Below the pieces are notes generated by a model, which did no database searches, was not told the origin of the DNA, and saw only the letters and a list, made by a program, of their open reading frames with translations. A stretch of 34,709 nt of DNA from Acinetobacter lwoffii. GTDB lineage: Bacteria > Pseudomonadota > Gammaproteobacteria > Pseudomonadales > Moraxellaceae. The DNA lies in NCBI RefSeq assembly GCF_002321025.1, contig NZ_DCLL01000018.1, positions 60,279 to 94,987 on the forward strand, given 5' to 3'. Made by a program: the position numbers and the translations under genes. Of the stretch, positions 30,501 to 34,709 are shown in pieces; the stretch's first letter is position 1; the number at the start of each line of letters is the position of its first letter.

Positions 30501-32699
30501 TTTTAATTTAAATTCAACTTTACCTTGTGCATCTGATACAAGCTTAGTTGCTGTGGCATATGAAACACCATTTGAAATCGCAGTTTCATCAATACCAATA
30601 GCTAATTCTTGATTTGCAAGAACTGCACCATCAACACCAAAGGCTTGCGTACGCACTACAATTTCAGTTTGTTGATTAAGTGCAATTTGAGCTAAACCAT
30701 CAGTATCTAAAGTAAAGTAATCAAGGCTGACTTTGTCACTGACACTCTTTGTATTGAAGTTAACTTTAATTGTTTGAGTCTTTTGATTAGATAATGCCGT
30801 GGATGTAAAAGTAATCCCTTGCTTAGCCAACGCTTGCTGTTCTGCAGATTTATTATATTGATACTTATAAACAAACGTTGCATAACCATCTACATCTGTT
30901 AAAACTTCAGCAGCTGTACTTAAACTTAGACTCAACTTATTCAGCTGATCATCTGAAAGTAAAGATTTAATTGATACTTTTTCATTTTTAAGAGGGCCAC
31001 CTTTTTCACCAATTGCTTTTACTTTAATCGTAATGTCTTGATTCTTAGTAGGATCAAAGTTTTCATTGATTGGGTCAATTAAGAGATACTTAACTGCTTC
31101 AGTTGCAACAGCCTTATCTTCAACAACAATTTTAATATTATTGCTAATACCGTTATCTGTTGTAAACGTCGCTGTGATCCCTGAAGCCTTTAATGCTTCT
31201 ACAGCTGCTGCTGTTTGCGATGCTGGTGTTTTAATTCTGAAAGTGACATAACCCTCTGCGCCGACAGACTGACTTTCATTTAAATCAAAGTTAACACCAT
31301 CACTACTGCCTTCTAACTTAACAGCATTCGCTACAGCTTCGCTATTCAAGGTAAGTTTGATTTTACCTTTTTTCGCAGCATGACCATTGTTCGCAATCGC
31401 TTTTACCTTAATTTCAACACTATCAGACATTGCATTGATTTTATAAGATGAAGCGATTTCTAAACGTTGAATAGCTTCTTGATCGGTTGCACTATCATCT
31501 GCAGTAATAACATCAACAGTAATGGTCGCGAATTTCTCAGGGTTCTCTAAGAAAGTTGCTTTAAGTTCAATTCCTTCATCTTTCAAAGCAAGTGGTGTAT
31601 CAGAATTACTTTTTAGGATAAATTCCGCATAACCTTGTGCATTTGTAATGGCTTCAGTTTTATCCAAGGTCACACCACGACCTGATTGATTGGTCTCCAG
31701 GCGAACTTTTTTACCTGCTAAATCTTGTTTATTGGAATTTTTGGCATATACACGAATACGTGCTTCGCCATTTTTTGCAGCAATCGGTGCATCAGGCTTA
31801 ATAATTTCAAGTTTATCGACAATTGTTGCAATATCTTTAAATGTTAGAGACGTAGTTGCTTGCTTTTCTGCACGATGCTCATCAATGAGTTTAAAGTTTA
31901 GTGTTTTAGAGGTATCTACAAGCTGTTGAATTTGTGCCGCAGTTAAATTTTTATTTGCTACAAGTTTAAAATTTGCTTTACCTTCACTATCTGTCTGTAC
32001 AGATGATCCGTTGCTAATTACAAGCAACCCTTGTAACTCAGCAGGTAAAGACAATTCAACGGTTTGTCCTGGCTTAGAACCACCTTTTGGATCAGTCACT
32101 TGGACAAAAAATTCAGCTGCCCCATTTGGTAAGTCAATCGTAAGGCCTTGTGGCACATCTAGAGTATAATCACTAACAATTACACTAGATTTTTTAATAT
32201 TAAGGGTATATACCTGTTTAACTTGTGTGCCATCTACAGTTGCAGTTAATTGCACCTTACCTGATTCAATATTAATCGAAGGAATTTTAAGCTCAAAAAT
32301 AGCGATGCCATCTTCAGCTGTAGCAACTAAGGAACTTTTGCTTGTTACGCCTAACTTATCTGAATCATTAATCGCTAATCGTACATTTTTGCTAGAAATT
32401 CCACCTTTATCCGCATTTAATACTTGAACTGCAATTTGGATTGTAGAATTATCTACAACTTGGACGGTACTTTGGCCATTTTGATCTTGTAAAGCAATAT
32501 TTAAACTTTCAGGAATTTGCGCTGTATTATTTGTGGATTCATTTCCTGTTTCACTAGATCCGCCTGAACCTGACTGATTGTTATTTCCCTGATCATAATA
32601 TCCATCACTACCGCCCCCCCCACAAGCAACCAAAGAAATTGACGTTGCTAAAACTGTTGTATTTACCCCTAGTTTTTTTAAATTTATAAACAAACTCAT
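24573..32699 (-). CDS. Giant lipid-anchored Ig-repeat surface protein, 2708 residues
   Basis: An uninterrupted gene of 8.1 kb. Its N-terminus is a lipoprotein signal with lipobox LVAC (Cys26), followed by GGGGSDGYYDQG and a Gly/Ser/Asn/Gln-rich tether (to about 55). The rest is a chain of bacterial Ig-like (Big-1/invasin-type) domains. Residues about 535-2015 are six tandem two-domain units; three to four Ig-like domains precede them and about five follow. Recurring wording is IDP...FDYTQNQ.I.VRVKA...G..L.NEKV, then TDA.G.A.F. The C-terminal 150 residues differ (ATTCTVDPTTTTWMANGQ, last residues TTCVN), with two or more cysteines. Anchoring suggests the outer membrane, with the chain possibly reaching outside as an adhesin or biofilm factor; export route is not visible here. 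No other domains (for example autotransporter) are seen. Confidence 0.85.
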   Translation of the reverse strand: MSLFINLKKLGVNTTVLATSISLVACGGGGSDGYYDQGNNNQSGSGGSSETGNESTNNTAQIPESLNIALQDQNGQSTVQVVDNSTIQIAVQVLNADKGGISSKNVRLAINDSDKLGVTSKSSLVATAEDGIAIFELKIPSINIESGKVQLTATVDGTQVKQVYTLNIKKSSVIVSDYTLDVPQGLTIDLPNGAAEFFVQVTDPKGGSKPGQTVELSLPAELQGLLVISNGSSVQTDSEGKANFKLVANKNLTAAQIQQLVDTSKTLNFKLIDEHRAEKQATTSLTFKDIATIVDKLEIIKPDAPIAAKNGEARIRVYAKNSNKQDLAGKKVRLETNQSGRGVTLDKTEAITNAQGYAEFILKSNSDTPLALKDEGIELKATFLENPEKFATITVDVITADDSATDQEAIQRLEIASSYKINAMSDSVEIKVKAIANNGHAAKKGKIKLTLNSEAVANAVKLEGSSDGVNFDLNESQSVGAEGYVTFRIKTPASQTAAAVEALKASGITATFTTDNGISNNIKIVVEDKAVATEAVKYLLIDPINENFDPTKNQDITIKVKAIGEKGGPLKNEKVSIKSLLSDDQLNKLSLSLSTAAEVLTDVDGYATFVYKYQYNKSAEQQALAKQGITFTSTALSNQKTQTIKVNFNTKSVSDKVSLDYFTLDTDGLAQIALNQQTEIVVRTQAFGVDGAVLANQELAIGIDETAISNGVSYATATKLVSDAQGKVEFKLKVAARNLTELNTLIEKGLTVAVVSYRNDGSKHSVTRKIDLVSNSIIDTGTSQVDYLMVDPILTRFDYTQNQEITVRVKALDVNGSPLAKEKIQLKSALTNQQMQQLGLSFTTQAEQITDALGYATFKLSYQYNETPKQEELAKKGLNFNALSNGKVSNIRLNFKAPSDSIDLSFFTVDTDGQALISTTTDTPIKIRVKAMGTDGKVLANQRISIGIDNTAVSNGVTYATSNNLVTDALGNAEFVLNAKPKNKDELNALLASGVTVAVKATAKDGSEYTTLRTIKLIEQEQASQVSSLLIDPLQAAYDYTQDQTIQVRVKAIGQAGQSLRNEKVSLTTVFSAQELADLNISLVGDATKLTDDYGYVTFTFDYKYNAQSPAQKKLLNGFEITATANGKTNNTIINFKAPANEQEINLDYLVVSTGGRAVISTDQPTEVMITATALATNGQTLKDQTVKIELNETETNSGISFNSATEVVTNAQGQATFKVNIAPENASELDALLASGLNVRLSAQRVDGSAYKVSRKVELYKSEAEAPSEVDYLIIDPISVYDYSKNHTIAVRVKAIGEDGSALRNEKITLRPENISSTELAKLNLSLNGAAEQYTDDQGYAVFEFSYNYDAQSTEQKNLALKGVALLATANGKEQRTVINFAETQTNTLDFLVIDMIGKAVIDTDVETKVALSVLAKSTDGSVLANQNVQIELTNENGINLLTASSVATDAEGYAKFEFSVHPKNQQELEALLANGVTVKALSAVADGSVRQAQRKVELVQAEEQVESKVETLVIDPVLNSFDYTQSHKIQVRVKALDVDGGTLKNEKVAITTDVQNKLAQLNFSLNGAAEQFTGDDGYATFVFEYQYANTTVQRDILNGVTVTATANGKTQTAKLNFRESLTSEALDYISIDTDGYAAIEENVQTDITVKVRAINVGGTALANQDVTISYNEQAHKNGIYLLDPTGANIGAQTFAQKTDADGYVTFTFKALPRNKGEVQNLISDLESGDLQVTLTAKRADGSNYEASRRIDLRAPDVESTPAEVLIDPILQAFDYSKDQKIIVPVKALSADKGALQGAKVTINTPDLTLEQLKTAQFTLTGEATKLTDANGYAYFEFEYKVAGTQEQIKLVSPGVRITATTSNGKAAVQTLNFKSPNAGQILDYFTLDASDYVVTLGVNTPKTIQVTINAKDTQGKAFANQVVSLGLNEAALRSGVSFASPSQVMTDSNGLAIFEVTINPQNQAEIENLAANDLEFTATARRADGSAYTLVRKVELEKATVVLPDLADLVFTTVDGDPLDTISVLGGETRVKITAVDEKGNPIPNTPIAIALSSLTSSRVSLSNIPTQTNSDGEAEFTVTVAEGVYDASLIKNGIVFAVVGTNLNNGDRLQQTSVISITAPANALNPRLTSDVKTVTAGQTVKVYAAVKDEMGINTAAGTPMRLTLNPEAIAAGIKLSADGVVIQGNGSVPIDLIIPQGITSAALESIVVTGTIRDPRGNEIQTKLNFAVQDISNPYHLTIDSSRVSLSSAGDSAFVTVKLLDKNQGGVANEKVSLAIADPRNATSIKGASQLITNQFGEAVFEVSMKSLQGTLVLPVLPIELTATHTTATGASVSLPGSIQVHSPTVLAPELDLKIKVSKDKLNVRGDSFEVSVLVVDLDGSSQAGKAVTLTIPQYNQNGAYIHGASTIESDENGWAKFSIVIDESLRNPTYDFVAADLRVEAVVKDTQNTERRVPHVIDVVNSEVPVTIGSIAVNFNPTELTSTGNGIYYQKEGSVQLVDVDGKPVANQDVVLDIRPTSYVLGEWKYEIQKDAWKIVEQPGVDVDGNPITLKVKELDAVYPFTNLKGWIKPGDYYYPLVGTIPAQVQDTNSATTCTVDPTTTTWMANGQALRVVRFLGGTANNSTTHPYTTTYRTDSTGRFDFIIEYPKANAHWIAVEVGAKTTLAQTPTRGYTTLTLPSLSSDYAADGSYAPNRVSPYTTCVN
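26660..31095 (-). repeat. Six tandem units of about 735 bp (240-252 codons) inside the giant surface-protein gene
   Basis: Each unit starts with an IDP motif whose Asp is at residues 542, 791, 1032, 1277, 1517 and 1769; the next related boundary (GDP) is at 2019, giving steps of 249, 241, 245, 240, 252 and 250. Each unit has two Ig-like domains, with conserved landmarks LLIDPI, YDYTQNQTI, VRVKA, NGKT..INF, FTVDTDGQA, LANQ, LLASGVTV and DGSxY. The repeats differ enough at DNA level to be old, but pairs still share short blocks usable for recombination. Confidence 0.85.
32614..32621 (-). other. G8 tract immediately after the lipobox cysteine of the giant surface protein
   Basis: The coding strand reads TGT followed by GGGGGGGG, spanning codons for Cys26-Gly-Gly-Gly. 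A run of this length inside an AT-rich gene is prone to slipped-strand changes; loss or gain of one G would frameshift the protein just after its signal. Confidence 0.6.
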
Positions 32700-32871
32700 G
32701 ATTATTCCCGCTAGATATAATAGTTAAGCAGCCATAAAAAAATAGCTTTTGGCTTTTAAACAAAATTTACTCAAATTAGCAAAAATAAGCAATCTAGTTA
32801 CATAATTTACATCAGAAACATTGTAAATCTTACATATAAATATTTAGTTTTTGAGACTTGGGAGGCAGTTT
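32700..32871. promoter_or_regulatory. Divergent promoter region between the giant surface-protein gene and the flavoprotein gene
   Basis: A 172-bp AT-rich intergenic stretch. On the minus strand AGCGGGAATAATC precedes the ATG of the large gene (weak ribosome site), with CTATTATATC about 15 nt further as a possible -10 element. On the plus strand the leader ends in GGGAGGCAGTTT before the flavoprotein ATG. Exact promoters cannot be fixed by eye; no operator repeat is evident. Confidence 0.4.
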
Positions 32872-34254
32872 ATGCACGACCTCATCATCATTGGCGCAGG
32901 CACTGCAGGAATCAGTGCTTATAATAAAGCCATTAAACACACCCAGAATATTTTAATTATTAATGATGGCCCATGGGATACCACCTGTGCACGTGTGGGC
33001 TGTATGCCAAGTAAACTGCTGATCTCATCTGCAAATCGTATGCATGACATTCAATCCGCAAACAACCTCGCTTTACAATATGATGCTGTAGTAGATACTT
33101 CTGGTGTCATGCAACGTGTGCATATCCTTAGAGAACGTTTCATTCGCGCAACCTTAAAAGGCGTAGATCAATGGGAAACTTCACATAAAGTTTCTGGGCA
33201 TGCAAAGTTTATTGATGCGCATACAGTTGAAGTCAATGGACAATCTTATCAGGCCAAAAGCTTTATTGTTGCTGTAGGCTCACGCCCCAATATTGATGAA
33301 ACTCTAAAGCAAAAATTAAAAGACAAATTCATCACTTCCAATGAAATATTTGAATTTTCCCAATTACCTAAGTCTTTAGCAGTGATCGGGAGTGGCATCA
33401 TTGCAATTGAATTAGCTCAAGCCATGCAACGCCTGGGTGTACAAACCACAATGTTTGCGCGTAGTCAAAAAGTAGGTGCTTTAACTAGCCCAATCTTACA
33501 AAAACTGGCGCAAGAGCAATTCAGCAAAGAGCTCAATATCAAATTTAAAACCTTACCAGATGAGATTGAGATCCAAGCTGATAAAATAAAGATTAACTTT
33601 ACAGAAAATGATCAGACTAAGAGTATTGAAGTTGAATATGTCTTAGGTGCTACAGGTCGGCAAAGCAATATAGATCGTTTAGGTCTAGATCAACTCAATT
33701 CAATATTCAAGGACATCAAAAACCTTCCTATCGATAAAGAAACCAAACAACTTGCAAACCTACCTATATTTATAGTCGGTGATGCCGCACCTGATGCGCC
33801 GATTCAACATGAAGCCGCGCATGCGGGTAAACAGGCAGTTTATAACTGTTTAAATTATCCGGATGTAAAGCCTATTCCTGCCTTAATCCCATTGGCGATT
33901 GTATTTTGTCATCCTGAAATGGCGATTGTCGGAAAAAGTTTTAAACAGCTGGAAGATCAACACATCGAATTTATTCGGGGATTCGTCTCTTATGAAAATC
34001 AAGGACGTGCACTGGTTCTGGCAGAAAACTCAGGTGGAATAGAAGTTTATATTGCTAAAAAATCAGGTAAATTACTTGGTGCAGAACTCTTTTGCTCCCA
34101 AGCAGAACATCTGGCCCATTTACTGGCCTGGATGATTGATGCTGACCAGGATATTTATCAGATCTTAAAGAAACCTTTTTATCATCCAACTTTGGAAGAA
34201 GGACTCAGAACTGCATTTAAACATGCTCGACGTCAATTGGATGCATTGCTATAA
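32872..34254 (+). CDS. Dihydrolipoamide dehydrogenase-like FAD/NAD disulfide oxidoreductase
   Basis: A 460-residue class-I pyridine nucleotide-disulfide oxidoreductase. Features in order: FAD site LIIIGAGTAGISAY at residue 4 on; redox-active disulfide in TTCARVGCMPSKL (CxxxxC); central NAD site AVIGSGIIAIELAQAM; IFIVGDAAPDAP (second FAD contact); and the C-terminal dimer motif HPTLEEGL with catalytic His and Glu. The usual motif is CLNVGCIPSK; the CARVGC form resembles the LpdX/mercuric-reductase-like subgroup. It is not next to a 2-oxo-acid dehydrogenase, so it may not be the main Lpd. I start at ATG 32872 (ribosome site GGGAGG) instead of TTG at 32851. Confidence 0.87.
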   Translation: MHDLIIIGAGTAGISAYNKAIKHTQNILIINDGPWDTTCARVGCMPSKLLISSANRMHDIQSANNLALQYDAVVDTSGVMQRVHILRERFIRATLKGVDQWETSHKVSGHAKFIDAHTVEVNGQSYQAKSFIVAVGSRPNIDETLKQKLKDKFITSNEIFEFSQLPKSLAVIGSGIIAIELAQAMQRLGVQTTMFARSQKVGALTSPILQKLAQEQFSKELNIKFKTLPDEIEIQADKIKINFTENDQTKSIEVEYVLGATGRQSNIDRLGLDQLNSIFKDIKNLPIDKETKQLANLPIFIVGDAAPDAPIQHEAAHAGKQAVYNCLNYPDVKPIPALIPLAIVFCHPEMAIVGKSFKQLEDQHIEFIRGFVSYENQGRALVLAENSGGIEVYIAKKSGKLLGAELFCSQAEHLAHLLAWMIDADQDIYQILKKPFYHPTLEEGLRTAFKHARRQLDALL

Positions 34255-34364
34255 AGGAACTATAAACCTATTACGCTTTAAAATTGGTTCTTGCTCTAGT
34301 CTAATATTGAGCAATGTTGATGTTAAATTTATATATGACATATATAAGACAATTATTCCGCGCA
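34255..34364. other. Intergenic spacer between the flavoprotein gene and the rRNA terminator
   Basis: AT-rich and without a gene or structure that I can support. The flavoprotein gene and the minus-strand rRNA operon converge here. Confidence 0.5.
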
Positions 34365-34365
34365 T

Positions 34366-34400
34366 AAAAAAATCCCCCTCTGCCTTGGCGGAGGGGGATT
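34366..34400 (-). terminator. rRNA operon terminator
   Basis: Stem ATCCCCCTCTGCC / GGCGGAGGGGGAT (13 bp with a TT loop) in 34372-34399, followed on the minus strand by seven T (34366-34372). It is the long GC-rich terminator expected after the 5S gene, 10 bp beyond its 3' end. Confidence 0.92.
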
Positions 34401-34410
34401 TCGAATAATG

Positions 34411-34526
34411 AGCTGGCGATGACTTACTCTCACATGGGTAACCCCACACTACCATCAGCGCTAAGAGGTTTCACTTCTGAGTTCGGGAAGGGATCAGGTG
34501 GTTCACTCTTGCTATGGTCGCCAGCA
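34411..34526 (-). rRNA. rrf: 5S ribosomal RNA
   Basis: The reverse complement of 34411-34526 reads as a 116-nt 5S rRNA: 5' TGCTGGCGACCATAGC and 3' CATCGCCAGCT pair as helix I, with the conserved CCACCTGATCCC and CCGAACTCAGAAGTGAAA loops between. The ends are set by helix I and may be off by one or two bases. The sequence is of the Acinetobacter type. The 23S gene should lie further right outside the window. Confidence 0.96.
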
Positions 34527-34709
34527 CAACTGTTTATGGACTTGTTCGGGTCTTATTTACGCTGTTTATTTCGTATGCCTTACTTCGTACCAAATAGAAT
34601 TCATTAACAGGTTTTATTTGAGTTGAATATTGTCATACTAACGAGCTTATGAATCAAGCTGTTTTGCTGAATATCGAATCAATCGATTCTCACTTCTTTC
34701 GAAGTTCGT
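34527..34709 (-). other. 23S-5S internal transcribed spacer (part)
   Basis: The 183 bases upstream of 5S do not read as 23S rRNA, tRNA or protein; they match the position and AT-rich character of the rRNA spacer in Acinetobacter operons. The 3' end of 23S is not recognised in it and must lie at or past the window edge. Confidence 0.7.

Noticed and set aside
26503..31929. Several 60-100 codon ORFs on the plus strand inside the giant surface-protein gene
   Set aside because: They are antisense shadows of an uninterrupted 2708-codon gene with strong repeat structure and have no ribosome sites of note.
34419..34607. 62-codon ORF on the plus strand (and others) across the 5S gene
   Set aside because: It lies antisense to the 5S rRNA and its spacer; the frame is open by chance.
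1..34709. CRISPR arrays, tRNA genes and insertion sequences
   Set aside because: No spaced direct repeats of CRISPR type, no clover-leaf tRNA and no transposase were recognised anywhere in the window.
34620..34709. 3' end of 23S rRNA at the window edge
   Set aside because: The sequence does not read as a conserved 23S end; it looks like the spacer before 5S.

Overview
The window looks like an Acinetobacter chromosome (gamma-proteobacteria, Moraxellaceae). The evidence is the 5S rRNA sequence at the right end, the housekeeping proteins (DusA, CoaBC, RadC, MnmC, YajQ, TrxC, YciA), the moderate-to-low GC content and the many short stem-loop terminators with A/T runs on both sides. All identifications come from reading the sequence; no database search was run.

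Left third (1 to about 10840): a genomic island inserted at the 5' end of dusA. Its far end lies outside the window. It has two halves. The first (1-4930, all minus strand) holds an ICE/plasmid-type DNA-processing set: a Gp3-like recombination directionality factor-type protein (cut by the window edge), a YqaJ-type exonuclease and a DUF932 protein. Upstream of these lie a small zinc-ribbon membrane protein and three small exported proteins of unknown role. A GC-rich, strongly structured stretch (4955-5154) separates the halves. The second half (5296-9575, plus strand, AT-rich) holds a 53-residue acidic protein, a 385-residue unknown protein, two doubtful small ORFs, an inovirus-Gp2/YagK-YfjJ-like protein with rolling-circle-initiator motifs, an overlapping protein that may be its degenerate paralogue, and a PrtN-family regulator. 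A convergent tyrosine recombinase (9559-10707) ends the island beside dusA, with three copies of a 9-mer at its promoter.

Middle (10841-24507): ordinary chromosome. It carries dusA, a lipoprotein, coaBC, radC, a bestrophin-like channel, rnm (PHP phosphatase), yciB, a YciI protein, a coiled-coil anchor protein, mnmC, a rhodanese, yajQ, a DUF4442 hotdog protein and a tight minus-strand operon (alpha/beta hydrolase, trxC, yciA). It ends with a plus-strand operon of two DUF442 paralogues, one cytoplasmic and one secreted, plus a 34-residue lipoprotein, each overlapping the next by 8 nt.

Right (24530-34709): a 2708-residue lipid-anchored Ig-repeat surface protein. It has six tandem two-domain units of about 245 residues and a run of eight G immediately after the lipobox cysteine. 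A divergent dihydrolipoamide-dehydrogenase-like flavoprotein follows, then the end of an rRNA operon on the minus strand (terminator, 5S rRNA, 23S-5S spacer).

The points most worth a second look are the island's initiator-like gene pair and structured locus, the G-tract at the lipobox of the giant protein, and the coupled DUF442 pair.
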